From contig NZ_LGHM01000018.1 of the NCBI RefSeq assembly GCF_001908185.1, positions 1 through 64,000 on the forward strand: 64,000 bases of DNA, in the 5' to 3' direction. The translations under genes were made by a program, and so were the position numbers. Below are positions 18,159 through 27,079 of the stretch, piece by piece (within the stretch, counting starts at the first letter, position 1; every line of letters begins with the position of its first letter). Source of the stretch: Bradyrhizobium sp. AS23.2. Its GTDB lineage: Bacteria > Pseudomonadota > Alphaproteobacteria > Rhizobiales > Xanthobacteraceae. The notes beneath the pieces are model-generated. The model searched no databases. It saw nothing but the letters and a program-made list of their open reading frames with translations, and was not told the DNA's origin.

Positions 18159-18887
18159 ATGGACCAGACCACCCCGATCGTCCTTGTTCCGGGGCTGGCC
18201 TCCTCGGCCCGGATCTATGCGCCAGTGGTCCCGGCGCTCTGGCGGTTCGGTCCGGTGATGGTCGCCAACCATATTCGCGACGACAGCATGACAGCGATCG
18301 CCCGTCGTCTGCTGAGCGAGGCGCCGCCGCGCTTCGCGCTCGCCGGCCATTCCATGGGCGGCTACATCGCGCTCGAGATCATGCGCCAGGCGCCCGACCG
18401 CGTGATAAGGCTCGCGCTCATCAACACCCAGGCGCGGCCCGACACGCCGGAGGCGACTGCACGCCGCCGCGGCCTGATGGAGCGCGCGAGGCGCGGCGAG
18501 CTGCGCGCGGCACGCGAGGAGATGTTTCCCGAACTGGTGCATCCCTCGCGCCGCGACGACGCCGGCATTCGCCGGCTCGTGCATGAGCAGGGCGAGGACG
18601 TCGGCGTTGAAGGCTATCTGCGGCAGCAGACCGCGATCATCGCGCGGGCCGATTCACGGCCGACGCTTGCGACGATCAAATGCCCGACGCTGGTGCTGAC
18701 GGGGGATCAGGACAACACGATCCCGAACGCATTCTCGAAGGAGATGGCGGACGGCATTGCCGGCGCGAAGCTCGTGGTTCTGGCCAATTGCGGACACCTG
18801 CCGCAGCCGGAGCAGCCCGAGGCGACGGCACAGGCGCTGGTCGAATGGCTCGGAACCCCGGTTGTCTCGGGGCGGCGAACGGCCTAG
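18159..18887 (+). CDS. Alpha/beta hydrolase
   Basis: The 242-residue protein has the nucleophile elbow GHSMGG (Ser at about residue 65), an acid residue in LTGDQDNTIP and a histidine in NCGHLPQPEQPE, which together form the catalytic triad. The oxyanion region is VLVPGLASSARIY. It belongs to the broad esterase/lipase-like group; the substrate is unknown. It starts 146 bp from carA, divergently, and is followed after 33 bp by yqeY, so the two may share a transcript. No signal peptide is seen. Confidence 0.85.
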   Translation: MDQTTPIVLVPGLASSARIYAPVVPALWRFGPVMVANHIRDDSMTAIARRLLSEAPPRFALAGHSMGGYIALEIMRQAPDRVIRLALINTQARPDTPEATARRRGLMERARRGELRAAREEMFPELVHPSRRDDAGIRRLVHEQGEDVGVEGYLRQQTAIIARADSRPTLATIKCPTLVLTGDQDNTIPNAFSKEMADGIAGAKLVVLANCGHLPQPEQPEATAQALVEWLGTPVVSGRRTA

Positions 18888-18920
18888 ATCAGGCGTCGGA
18901 TATTCGAAGGGATCACGATC

Positions 18921-19376
18921 ATGTTGCGCGACGACATCAACAATGCGGTCAAGGAGGCCATGAAGGCCAAGGACGAGCGCAAGCTCACCACGCTGCGCAT
19001 GGTCAACTCGACCATCAAGAACGCGGACATCGAAGCGCGCGGCAATGGCAAGCCGCCGCTGTCGGACGCCGATCTGCTCGCCGTGCTCCAGAAGATGATC
19101 AAGCAGCGCCAGGAAGCGGTCGAGCTCTACGACAAGGGCGGCCGAGCCGAGCTCGCCGCCCAGGAGCGCGAGGAGATCGCAGTGATCTCGGCATATTTGC
19201 CGAAGCAGATGTCGGACGACGAGGTGAAGAAGGCGATCTCGGACGCGATCGGCGAGACGGGCGCGGCCGGCATGAAGGACATGGGCAAGGTGATCGCCGT
19301 CTTGAGGGCGAAGTACGCTGGCCAGATGGATTTCGGCAAGGCTTCTGGTCTCGTGAAGGCGGCGCTGTCGGGCTGA
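18921..19376 (+). CDS. GatB/YqeY domain protein
   Basis: The 151-residue product matches the stand-alone YqeY protein: LRDDINNAVKEAMKAKDERKLTTLRMVNS at the start, IKQRQEAVELYDKGGR in the middle and KVIAVLRAKYAGQMDFGKASGLVK at the end. This domain is the tail part of GatB, which binds tRNA in Gln/Asn amidotransferases; the free form has no firmly established role. In many alphaproteobacteria it lies near carA and dnaG, and the nearness to carA here agrees. Confidence 0.9.
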   Translation: MLRDDINNAVKEAMKAKDERKLTTLRMVNSTIKNADIEARGNGKPPLSDADLLAVLQKMIKQRQEAVELYDKGGRAELAAQEREEIAVISAYLPKQMSDDEVKKAISDAIGETGAAGMKDMGKVIAVLRAKYAGQMDFGKASGLVKAALSG

Positions 19377-19380
19377 GTTG

Positions 19381-19485
19381 TCATTCCGGGGCGACGCGTC
19401 AGCGTCGACCCCCGGAATCCATCGCGCTGCTGAATCCGTTGCTCAATGGATTCCGGGCTCGCGCTTCGCGCGCCCCGGAATGACG
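19381..19485. repeat. Palindromic repeat (CATTCCGGGGCG family), copy 2
   Basis: It starts TCATTCCGGGGCGACGCG and ends with the inverse GCGCCCCGGAATGACG. It separates yqeY from the epoxide hydrolase gene and ends 24 bp before that start codon. Confidence 0.75.
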
Positions 19486-19508
19486 AAGAACACACAGGGA
19501 GGCAACCG

Positions 19509-20648
19509 ATGACCGCCGCGATCAAACCGTTTCGCATCGCTGTCAGCGACGACATTCTCACCGACCTGAAATCGCGCGTGGCACGCACGCGCTGGCCGGA
19601 GGCGGAGCTGGTCGACGACTGGAGCCAGGGCGCCCCGCTGAAGTGGATCCAGGAGATCTGCACCTACTGGGCGAACGGCTACGACTGGCGGGCGCGCGAG
19701 GCGAAGCTCAATCGCTTCGACCAGTTCACCACCGAGATCGACGGGCTCGACATCCACTTCCTGCATGTGCGCTCGAAGGAGCCGTCAGCGCTGCCGCTGA
19801 TCATCACCCATGGCTGGCCCGGCTCGATCGTGGAATTCCAGAAGGTCATCGCACCGCTGGTCGATCCCGCCGCGCATGGCGGCAATCCCGCCGATGCTTT
19901 CCACGTTGTCTGTCCGTCCCTGCCGGGCTTTGGCTTTTCCGCCAAGCCCAGGACCACCGGCTGGGGCGTCGACCGCATCGCTGCGACCTGGGCGAAGCTG
20001 ATGGATCGGCTCGGCTATATCAGCTACGGCGCGCAAGGCGGCGACTGGGGTTCTGCGGTAACGACTTCGCTCGGCGCGCAGGACGCGGAGCATTGCGCCG
20101 GCATCCACATCACGCTCGCCTTTAACGCGGCGCCGAAGCTCGAGGGCGAGCCGACGCCGGAGGAGAAGCGCGCACTCGCCGGCCTCAAGCATTACGTCGA
20201 TCTCGACTCCGGTTACTCGAAGCAGCAATCGACGAGGCCGCAAACGCTCGGCTATGGCCTGACGGATTCGCCGAGCGGGCAGGCGGCCTGGATCCTGGAG
20301 AAATTCTGGGCCTGGACCGATTGCAACGGCCATCCCGAGAACATCTTCGAGAAGGACGAGCTGCTCGACAACGTCATGCTCTACTGGGTGACGGAGACGG
20401 CGACTTCCTCCGCGCGGCTCTATTGGGAGAGTTTTGGCAAGCGCCGGACCACGCCCAAGGTCGGCGTGCCGACAGGTGTCGCCGTGTTCCCGAAGGAGAT
20501 CATCACGCCGGTGCGGCGCTGGATGGAGCCGAATTTCCAGGACATCACGCACTGGAGCGAGATGGAGAAGGGCGGACATTTCGCTGCATTCGAGCAGCCA
20601 GAGCTGTTCGTGCGCGATGTTAGGAAGTTTTTCCGGACGGTGCGGTGA
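19509..20648 (+). CDS. Epoxide hydrolase family protein
   Basis: The ATG at 19509 follows GGGAGG. The 379-residue protein starts with the N-terminal EHN domain (residues 5-110, FRIAVSDDILTDLKSRVARTRWPE), followed by an alpha/beta hydrolase core. The oxyanion motif HGWPG is at 101-105, the nucleophile aspartate in GGDWGS is at about 179, and the histidine is in KGGHFAAFEQPELF. This is the microsomal/juvenile-hormone epoxide hydrolase layout. It opens epoxides to diols in detoxification or xenobiotic degradation. It is probably monocistronic, since repeats lie on both sides. Confidence 0.92.
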   Translation: MTAAIKPFRIAVSDDILTDLKSRVARTRWPEAELVDDWSQGAPLKWIQEICTYWANGYDWRAREAKLNRFDQFTTEIDGLDIHFLHVRSKEPSALPLIITHGWPGSIVEFQKVIAPLVDPAAHGGNPADAFHVVCPSLPGFGFSAKPRTTGWGVDRIAATWAKLMDRLGYISYGAQGGDWGSAVTTSLGAQDAEHCAGIHITLAFNAAPKLEGEPTPEEKRALAGLKHYVDLDSGYSKQQSTRPQTLGYGLTDSPSGQAAWILEKFWAWTDCNGHPENIFEKDELLDNVMLYWVTETATSSARLYWESFGKRRTTPKVGVPTGVAVFPKEIITPVRRWMEPNFQDITHWSEMEKGGHFAAFEQPELFVRDVRKFFRTVR

Positions 20649-20658
20649 GCCTCCACTG

Positions 20659-20783
20659 TCATTCCGGGGCGCCCGCAGGGCGAACCCGGAATCCATCGGG
20701 CCGCAGCAAACGCCGCGCAATGGATTCTCAGATGCGCAACTGCGCATCATAGTTCGACGCTGGCGCGTCGCCCCGGAATGACG
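20659..20783. repeat. Palindromic repeat (CATTCCGGGGCG family), copy 3
   Basis: It has the same ends as the copies at 3447 and 19381, and shares the interior GGATTCTCAGATGCGCAA with the copy at 3447-3570. Confidence 0.75.
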
Positions 20784-20859
20784 CCGCGGGGCTTGTCCCG
20801 CGCGATCGCGGCTCTAGACTGGGCACTAACAACAAGACACCGGGAAGACGACCAAGCCC

Positions 20860-22470
20860 ATGCTGACCGAAGCCAAGACCTACGACGAGCTCTACCGCAA
20901 CTTCCGCTGGGACGTCCCGACGCGCTTCAACATGGCGGAGGCGTGCTGCGACCGCCATGCCGACGGCACCGGCCGCCTCGCGCTGGTCTATGTTGACGAG
21001 AACGGCGAAACCACCCGCACCTCCTTCGACGAGGTCGCGGACATGTCGCGCCGCTTCGCCAACGTGCTGAAGGCGGACGGGCTCTCGCGCGGCGATCGCG
21101 TCGCGGTGTTCCTGTCGCAATCGCTGGAACTGCCGATCGCGCATATGGCGGCGTTCCGCGCCGGGCTGATCTCGATCCCGCTGTTTGCGCTGTTCGGAGA
21201 GGACGCGCTGGAATTCCGCCTGTCGAATTCGCAAGCCAGGGCCATCATCACCGACGAGGCCGGCTGGGAGAAGCTGACGAAGATCCGCGATCGGTTGCCC
21301 TATTTGCAGGACATCTATGTCACGAGCGGCGCCGTCCACGCCGGCGCAAAGCCGTTCTGGTCAGCGATCGAAACTGCGTCTGAGGACTTTGCGACCGTCG
21401 ATACCTCCGCCGACGATCCCGCGCTGATCATCTACACCTCAGGCACGACAGGCAATCCAAAGGGCGCGCTGCATGCGCACCGCGTCGTGCTTGGTCATCT
21501 CCCGAACGTCGAGATGTGTCACAACTTCCTGCCGCGTCCGGGCGATCTGATGTGGACGCCGGCGGACTGGGCCTGGATCGGAGGTCTCGTCAACGGCCTG
21601 TTCGCATTCTGGTATCACGGCATCCCCCTGGTCGGCCATCGTGCGCGAAAGTTCGAGCCGCAGGCGGCGATGCAGATGATGGCCGACCTAGGCGTCCGCA
21701 ACGTCTTCCTCCCGCCGACCGCGCTGAAGCTGATGCGGCAGGCCGGCGTGAAGCATTCCGGCGTCAAGCTGCGCAGCATCTTTACCGGCGGTGAGTCGCT
21801 CGGCGGCGAGCTGCTGGGCTGGGTGCGCGAGACCTTCGGCATCGACGCGCATGAGGTGTTCGGCCAGACCGAGTGCAATCTCGTGATCGGCAGCAACTCG
21901 AACCTGTTTCCGATCCGCCCGGGCTCGATGGGCAAGGCGACGCCCGGCTTCGACGTCCGCATCGTCAACGACAAGGGCGAGGAGCAGCCACGCGGCCAGC
22001 GCGGCATCATCGGCGTGCGCCAGCCGTGCCCGTGCACGATGATCGAGTACTGGCGCAATCCGGAGGCGACGGCGAAGAAATATGCCGGCGAATTTCTGCT
22101 CACCGGCGATCTCGGCGTGCAGGATGAGGACGGCTATTTCTGGTACGTCAGCCGCGAGGACGACGTCATCACCACGGCCGGCTATCGCGTCGGCCCGTCC
22201 GAGATCGAGCACACGCTGATGAAGCATCCATCGGTGGCGATGGCGGCCGTGGTCGGCATTCCCGATCCGATCCGCACCGAGTCGATCAAGGCCTGGATCG
22301 TGCTGCGTCCGGGCTTTGCGGCGAGCGACACGCTGGCGCGCGAGCTCCAGGAGTTCGTCAAGGCGCAACTCGCCGCCCACGAATATCCGCGCTTCGTCGA
22401 GTTCGCCGAGACGCTGCCGATGACGGCGACCGGCAAGGTGCTGCGGCGCGAGCTGCGCGCGAGGGGGTAG
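20860..22470 (+). CDS. Acyl-CoA synthetase (AMP-forming), medium-chain type
   Basis: The 536-residue protein has the AMP-binding P-loop IIYTSGTTGNPKG (about residue 190), a second core motif DLMWTPADWAWIGG, QTECN, the hinge region GDLGVQDEDGYFWYVSREDDVI, and GYRVGPSEIE. A catalytic lysine follows in the C-terminal domain, ATGKVLRREL. It resembles the acetyl/medium-chain acyl-CoA synthetases that activate carboxylic acids with ATP and CoA. The exact acid is not readable. It stands alone, flanked by repeats. Confidence 0.93.
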   Translation: MLTEAKTYDELYRNFRWDVPTRFNMAEACCDRHADGTGRLALVYVDENGETTRTSFDEVADMSRRFANVLKADGLSRGDRVAVFLSQSLELPIAHMAAFRAGLISIPLFALFGEDALEFRLSNSQARAIITDEAGWEKLTKIRDRLPYLQDIYVTSGAVHAGAKPFWSAIETASEDFATVDTSADDPALIIYTSGTTGNPKGALHAHRVVLGHLPNVEMCHNFLPRPGDLMWTPADWAWIGGLVNGLFAFWYHGIPLVGHRARKFEPQAAMQMMADLGVRNVFLPPTALKLMRQAGVKHSGVKLRSIFTGGESLGGELLGWVRETFGIDAHEVFGQTECNLVIGSNSNLFPIRPGSMGKATPGFDVRIVNDKGEEQPRGQRGIIGVRQPCPCTMIEYWRNPEATAKKYAGEFLLTGDLGVQDEDGYFWYVSREDDVITTAGYRVGPSEIEHTLMKHPSVAMAAVVGIPDPIRTESIKAWIVLRPGFAASDTLARELQEFVKAQLAAHEYPRFVEFAETLPMTATGKVLRRELRARG

Positions 22471-22474
22471 GGCT

Positions 22475-22630
22475 CTTCACCCTCTCCCCTTGTGGGTCCC
22501 CTTGTGGGAGAGGGTGGCTCGCCGCGAGAGCGGCGAGACGGGTGAGGGGTATGTCTCCGCATATGAGCTCGCGGATAGAACCCCTCATCCGGCGCTTCGC
22601 GCCACCTTCTCCCACAAGGGGAGAAGGAAG
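22475..22630. repeat. Palindromic repeat (TCTCCCCTTGTGGGAGA family), copy 1
   Basis: CCCTCTCCCCTTGTGGG on the left mirrors CCCACAAGGGGAGAAGG on the right, with inner CTCGCCGC/GCGGCGAG hairpins. Related copies lie at 29558-29697, 31285-31432 and 35966-36139. Confidence 0.7.
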
Positions 22631-22751
22631 AAGACACATCGCGGTATTACTCGACCACTCGCCGCCTACCTTACACGTGCAAGCCGCGCCCTCTCACGCT
22701 AACATCGGCCCCAACAACATCGCGACGAAGATCGCGTAAGGGAGGAAGCTG

Positions 22752-23522
22752 ATGTCCATCTCGGGCAAGGTCGATCCGGTGGTGCGCCCCGTTGCGGCGA
22801 CGGATATCGCCGAGGCGCTGGCCGAGGGCCTGCGTGATTTCCAGGCGCTGCCGCTCTACGGGCTGTGCTTCGGCGCGCTCTACGCCGCCGGCGGCATCGT
22901 CATCATGCTGTGCCTCACCGCCTTCGGCATGGTCTATCTCGTCTATCCCTTGGCCGCGGGCTTCGCGCTGATCGGCCCTTTCGTTGCAATCGGCCTTTAC
23001 GAGATCAGCCGCCGCCGCGAGCGCGGTGAGCCGGTCTCCTTCGGCGCGATCTGGTCCGCGATACGCTCGCGCAGCGAGATCGGCTGGATGGCGTTCGTCA
23101 CGTTGTTCGTGTTCGTGATCTGGATGTACCAGGTACGGCTCCTGATCGCGCTGCTGCTCGGGCTGCACGCCTCGTTCTCGAGCCTTCAGGAATTCATGAC
23201 GGTGGTTCTGACCACCAGCGAGGGCTTGCTGTTCCTTGCGATCGGCAACGTCGTCGGGGCCGTGCTGTCGCTGATCCTGTTCTCGCTGACCGTGGTGTCG
23301 TTTCCGCTACTGCTCGATCGCGAGGTCGATTTCGTCACCGCCATGGTGACGAGCGTGCGGGCGGTGGTGACGAGTCCGCTGCCGATGATTGGCTGGGTGG
23401 CCGTGATCGCGATGCTGCTGATCGTCTCGGCGCTGCCTTACTTTCTCGGGCTGATCGTGACGCTGCCCGTGCTCGGGCATGCGACCTGGCATCTCTATCG
23501 GCGGCTGGTGGTGCCGGTGTAA
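22752..23522 (+). CDS. DUF2189 family integral membrane protein
   Basis: The 256-residue protein has about six membrane helices. The first residues, DIAEALAEGLRDFQALPLYGLCFGALYAAGG, and the next, YPLAAGFALIGPFVAIGLYEISRRRERGE, match the DUF2189 family. The loop FGAIWSAIRSRSEIGWMAF and LLDREVDFVTAMVTSVRAV follow. No function is known for the family. A ribosome site (GGAGG) lies upstream of the ATG. It is probably a single transcription unit in the inner membrane. Confidence 0.85.
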   Translation: MSISGKVDPVVRPVAATDIAEALAEGLRDFQALPLYGLCFGALYAAGGIVIMLCLTAFGMVYLVYPLAAGFALIGPFVAIGLYEISRRRERGEPVSFGAIWSAIRSRSEIGWMAFVTLFVFVIWMYQVRLLIALLLGLHASFSSLQEFMTVVLTTSEGLLFLAIGNVVGAVLSLILFSLTVVSFPLLLDREVDFVTAMVTSVRAVVTSPLPMIGWVAVIAMLLIVSALPYFLGLIVTLPVLGHATWHLYRRLVVPV

Positions 23523-23651
23523 GGGCGTCGCCCCCGCGAAGGCGGGGGAGAAGTTGTGACGCTGAACTGGTAACCACGGGTCTTCGCCAAACCCTATCCT
23601 GTGGTTATGGGTCCCGGGCTCGCGCTTCGCGCGCCCCGGGACGACAGAGTG

Positions 23652-24165
23652 CTACGGCGTCTTGATCCCCATCGCCTTCAATGCTTCGAGCATTTTCATG
23701 GGCGGCGACATCTTGATTTGCGGCGCCTTGCCCGTCTCCAGCAGGCTCTTCAGCCCCGACAGGATCGCCGGCCAGCCGGTGCGGCCGCCGGAGAGGATGT
23801 CGTCGCTGAGGGGGGCGGTCGTGTCGCTCGCTCATGGTGAGGCGGACGGCTTCGCCGGCAGGCTCGATCTCGTAGGTGACGAGCGTGCTGCCGAGCTTTT
23901 CGACGAGATCCGGCCAGTTGACGTTCCAGCTCACCGTCAGCTTCTTCGGCGGATCGTATTCGAAGACCTCGCCGGAAATGTGCTCCGAACCATCGGGTGC
24001 GCGCACGATGAAGGTACCGCCGAGCTTTGGCTGCATCTCCACCGCAAAACCAGAGAAGTATTTGCGGCTGAACTCGGCCGAGGTCAGCGCCTCCCACACC
24101 TTCTCCGGCGTCGAAGCGATGTAGATGGTGTAAACCGTCAGTGGCTTGAACTGATCGAGGTTCAT
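23652..24165 (-). pseudogene. SRPBCC/AHSA1-domain protein gene with frameshift (third of three paralogues)
   Basis: From the ATG at 24165 the protein matches the SRPBCC fold (YTIYIASTPEKVWEALTSAEFSRKYF) as far as VRLTMSER. The expected remainder (APLSDDILSGGRTGWPAIL to MKMLEALKAMGIKTP) lies in the next frame and ends at 23652. The break is at or near a run of six C on the coding strand (23810-23815). Repaired, it would be about 170 residues. The family binds hydrophobic ligands. Its start overlaps the stop of the preceding paralogue by four bases, so it belongs to the arsR-SRPBCC operon. It may be a true mutation or a sequencing error. Confidence 0.75.
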
Positions 24166-24635
24166 TTTGCGTCGAATCCCTTGTTGAGGGCTGCGCGCGG
24201 AATGGCGAGCACCTTGCCTCTTTCCAGCAGGCTCTTGAGCCCGGACAGGATCGCCGGCCAGCCATTGGAGACGGCGCCAAGATATTTGCCGCCCTCGACG
24301 AAGCCATCATGCAGCACGGTTAAACGCACGAGTGCGCCGAACGGTTCGATGGTGAAGGTCACCCGCGAAATCGGTTCGCCGCGCAGCTCTTCGAACTTCT
24401 GGTGCTTGAAGCTGTAGGACAGCCGCCGCGGCGGATCGGCCTCCAAAATCTCTCCGGAATCGGTAGTCTCGCCGTCCAGCAGGAGCGCGAAGGGGGAGCC
24501 GACCTTCCAGTCTGACCGGACCTCGGCGCCGAACCAGTATTGCTTCGTGAACTCGCTATTGGTCAGCGCGTCCCACAGTTTTTCCGGCGTGGTCTCGATA
24601 TAGGTGACGTAGACGAATTCGGGCCGGGCCATCAC
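24162..24635 (-). CDS. SRPBCC/AHSA1-domain protein (second paralogue)
   Basis: The 157-residue protein has the AHSA1-like fold: FVYVTYIETTPEKLWDALTNSEFTKQYWFGAEV, DSGEILEADPPRRLSYSF, and the C-terminal helix with NGWPAILSGLKSLLERGK. Such proteins have a hydrophobic pocket; roles include chaperone regulation and ligand binding. It overlaps both neighbours by four bases (ATGA type), which shows a tightly coupled operon with arsR. It is close in sequence to the next gene, so the set arose by duplication. Confidence 0.9.
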   Translation of the reverse strand: MMARPEFVYVTYIETTPEKLWDALTNSEFTKQYWFGAEVRSDWKVGSPFALLLDGETTDSGEILEADPPRRLSYSFKHQKFEELRGEPISRVTFTIEPFGALVRLTVLHDGFVEGGKYLGAVSNGWPAILSGLKSLLERGKVLAIPRAALNKGFDAK

Positions 24636-25093
24636 GCCGCATCCTTCGCGCAGCTCGGGGGGACGATTTCGATCGTATGGCCGGTCTCGAGCATGCTCTT
24701 GAGGTTGGACAGCACCATCGGCCAGCCGCCGGAGATGTCGCGCAGCGCCTTGCCGTCCTCGCCAAGCTCGTCATGCGTGACCGTCAGCTTGACGACTTTG
24801 CCGCGTGGTTCGAGATCGAAGGTGACGCGCGAAGTTCCTTCACCCGCAGCTTCAGGCTTGCGATTGTGCCAGCTGTACGCGAGCCGTTGCATCGGATCGA
24901 AGGTGATGACCTCGCCCTCCACCTTCGGATTGCCGTTATTGGTGAGCCTGTAGGGCGCGCCTTGCTTCCAGTCGGAGGTGATGCGATGGCCGAACCAGTA
25001 ACGCTCGGTGAAATCGCCATCGGTCAAGGCCTGCCACAGCGCCTCGGGTGTCGTCTCGATGTAGGTCACGTAGACGTAGCTCGGCTTACTCAT
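24632..25093 (-). CDS. SRPBCC/AHSA1-domain protein (first paralogue)
   Basis: The 153-residue protein has YVYVTYIETTPEALWQALTDGDFTERYWFGHRI, EGEVITFDPMQRLAYSWHN and the last helix SGGWPMVLSNLKSMLETG. It begins inside the last codons of the arsR gene (8-base overlap) and ends overlapping the second paralogue. The pairing of an ArsR regulator with AHSA1-like proteins is common in soil bacteria, and these proteins may bind the ligand that induces the operon; that is an inference. Confidence 0.9.
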   Translation of the reverse strand: MSKPSYVYVTYIETTPEALWQALTDGDFTERYWFGHRITSDWKQGAPYRLTNNGNPKVEGEVITFDPMQRLAYSWHNRKPEAAGEGTSRVTFDLEPRGKVVKLTVTHDELGEDGKALRDISGGWPMVLSNLKSMLETGHTIEIVPPSCAKDAA

Positions 25094-25400
25094 CGCGCAT
25101 CTCCAACTGGCGTTTCAATTCGCTGAGCGCAGCGAGCTTGCCGCGCTCGAATTTCTTGATCCAGCGTTCGCCGATCTGATGGATCGGTACCGGGTTCAGA
25201 TAGTGCAGCTTCTCGCGGCCGTGCCTGATGGTGGTGACCAGGTTGGCTTCTTCCAGAATGACAAGGTGCTTCGTCACTGCCTGCCGCGTCATCGCGAGGC
25301 CTTCGCAGAGTTCGTTCAACGTCTGGCCGTTTTTGGCATGAAGCCTGTCCAGCAGCGACCGTCGTGACGCGTCGGCGAGCGCTTTGAAGACCTCATCCAT
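25086..25400 (-). CDS. ArsR-family regulator of the SRPBCC operon
   Basis: The start is the ATG at 25400, giving 104 residues: MDEVFKALADASRRSLLDRL, the helix-turn-helix with LNELCEGLAMTRQAVTKHLVILEEANLV, and the wing TTIRHGREKLHYLNPVPI. It is a metal-independent ArsR of the kind that precedes AHSA1 genes. The promoter has TTGACA and TATTAT only seven bases before the ATG, so the mRNA appears leaderless, and a perfect palindrome fills the promoter spacer. Autorepression through that site is likely. Confidence 0.9.
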   Translation of the reverse strand: MDEVFKALADASRRSLLDRLHAKNGQTLNELCEGLAMTRQAVTKHLVILEEANLVTTIRHGREKLHYLNPVPIHQIGERWIKKFERGKLAALSELKRQLEMRDE

Positions 25401-25407
25401 GGCAGGG

Positions 25408-25437
25408 ATAATATGCAACCAAATAGTTGCATGTCAA
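25408..25437 (-). promoter_or_regulatory. arsR-SRPBCC promoter with a palindromic operator in its spacer
   Basis: On the minus strand the -35 TTGACA (25437-25432) and -10 TATTAT (25413-25408) are 18 bp apart. ATGCAAC-N6-GTTGCAT (25413-25432) fills the spacer exactly. Only seven bases separate the -10 from the ATG at 25400, so transcription would start at or next to the start codon. Confidence 0.75.
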
Positions 25438-25444
25438 GTGCGAC

Positions 25445-25543
25445 GTCATTCCGAAACCGCGCAGCGGTTATCCGGAATCTCGAGATTTCTCAGGTGCGCA
25501 ACTGTGCACCATAGTTCGCACTTCGTGCGCCCCGGAATTGACC
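25445..25543. repeat. Palindromic repeat (CATTCCGGGGCG family), diverged copy 4
   Basis: TCATTCCGAAACCGCGCAGC on the left and GCGCCCCGGAATTGAC on the right match the family ends, with some mismatches. The interior keeps CAGGTGCGCAACTGTGCACCATA. Confidence 0.55.
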
Positions 25544-25628
25544 GGCCGCCAAATCGTGTTTTGGTGGCCCGCAAGCGGTTGTGCTAGCCTTGAAGTTCAG
25601 CCAACGCAGATTGGTTCCGGGAGGATCG

Positions 25629-27077
25629 ATGATCAGCCGTGTTCACTTTGCTGCCTGCCTCGTCATTTTTGCTTGCAGCACCGCCGCCCAGGCCCAGAAG
25701 CAGCAGGTGATCGGCGCGCCGCCGGAAGCCTCAAACATGAAGCTGGTCGGCACAAATGATCTGCAAGCGCGTAGCGCCTATCAGCCGACCATCCAGCACC
25801 AGGGCGACCGCTGGATCGCCTATATCGGCCACCACGGCGGCACCGATGACGTGCCCAGTCCCGTCAATCCCATGACCGGCCAGGCGGAGCCGAATGGAAC
25901 GTCGATCGTCGACGTCACTGATCCCTCGCATCCAAAATATCTGCGGCATCTGCCGGGACAGGAAGGCAAGTATGAATCCGGCGGCGCGCAGATGGTGCGC
26001 GTCTGCGATGGCAAGTCGTTGCCGAAGGGCGACCCCAACGCGGTCTACATGCTGCGCACCTTCGGCAGCGAGGCGCATGAGATCTGGAACGTCGCCGATC
26101 CCGCCAGCCCCGTGCTCGTCACGCGCATCGGCGGCCTGAAGGACACGCACAAGAGCTGGTGGGAGTGCGACACCGGCATTGCTTATCTCGTTTCCGGCGC
26201 GCCCGACTGGCGCACGCGGCGCATGACGCAGGTCTACGATCTCGGTGATCCCGCGCATCCGCAAAAAATCCGCGACTTCGGTCTGCCCGGCCAGGAGCCT
26301 GGATCGACCGGCGCGGTGCCGACCGAGCTGCACGGCCCGATCTCGACCGGACCGAATGGCAACCGCGTCTATTTCGGCTATGGCACCAACAAGGGCGGCA
26401 TCCTGCAGATCGTTGATCGCGAAAAGCTGTTGACCGGGCCGAAGGAGCCGACACCGGACAATCTGCGCTATCCAGAGATTTCGCGCCTTCCGATGTCCGC
26501 CTTCAACGGCGCGCACACGACGTTTCCGATGCTCGACATGCCCGTCGCTGAATTCGCCGAGGACAAGGACGGCAAGACGCGCGACATCGTGATGATCGTG
26601 GACGAGGCGATTCTCAACGAATGCAGTGAGGCAAGGCAGATGGTGTGGTTCGCCGACGTCACGACCGAGACGCGGCCGATGATGATCTCGAGCTACACCG
26701 TGCCAGAGGCGAGCGGACAGTTCTGCCAGCGCGGCGGCCGGTTCGGCTCGCATTCCTCGAACGAGAGCATGGCGCCGGTCTACTACAAGAAGATGGCCTT
26801 TATCGCCTTCTTCAATGCCGGTGTGCGCGCGCTCGACATCCGCGATCCCTATCATCCCAAGGAAGTCGGCTACTTCATTCCGTCGATCACGAGCGCGACG
26901 GACAAGCGGTGCATTCCGATCGAGGGTGGCGCGCGCTGCAAGGTTGCGATCCAGACCAACAATGTCGAGACGGATGATCGCGGGTACATCTACATCGTCG
27001 ATCGCGCCAATACCGGCCTGCATATTCTCGAACTGACCGGGCCCGCGCGCGCCGTCGCCGGCCTGCCGAAGAACTGA
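25629..27077 (+). CDS. Secreted LVIVD/beta-propeller-type protein
   Basis: The ATG at 25629 has GGGAGGATC upstream. The 482-residue product opens with a signal peptide (ISRVHFAACLVIFACSTAAQAQ). Repeated segments such as IVDVTDPSHPKYLRHL, IWNVADPASPVLVTRI, VYDLGDPAHPQKIRDF and LDIRDPYHPKEVGYF are LVIVD-like blades that predict a beta-propeller. It is exported, probably to the periplasm. The ligand or activity is unknown. The next gene starts two bases after its stop and also codes for an exported protein, so they are probably one operon. Confidence 0.82.
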   Translation: MISRVHFAACLVIFACSTAAQAQKQQVIGAPPEASNMKLVGTNDLQARSAYQPTIQHQGDRWIAYIGHHGGTDDVPSPVNPMTGQAEPNGTSIVDVTDPSHPKYLRHLPGQEGKYESGGAQMVRVCDGKSLPKGDPNAVYMLRTFGSEAHEIWNVADPASPVLVTRIGGLKDTHKSWWECDTGIAYLVSGAPDWRTRRMTQVYDLGDPAHPQKIRDFGLPGQEPGSTGAVPTELHGPISTGPNGNRVYFGYGTNKGGILQIVDREKLLTGPKEPTPDNLRYPEISRLPMSAFNGAHTTFPMLDMPVAEFAEDKDGKTRDIVMIVDEAILNECSEARQMVWFADVTTETRPMMISSYTVPEASGQFCQRGGRFGSHSSNESMAPVYYKKMAFIAFFNAGVRALDIRDPYHPKEVGYFIPSITSATDKRCIPIEGGARCKVAIQTNNVETDDRGYIYIVDRANTGLHILELTGPARAVAGLPKN

Positions 27078-27079
27078 CG

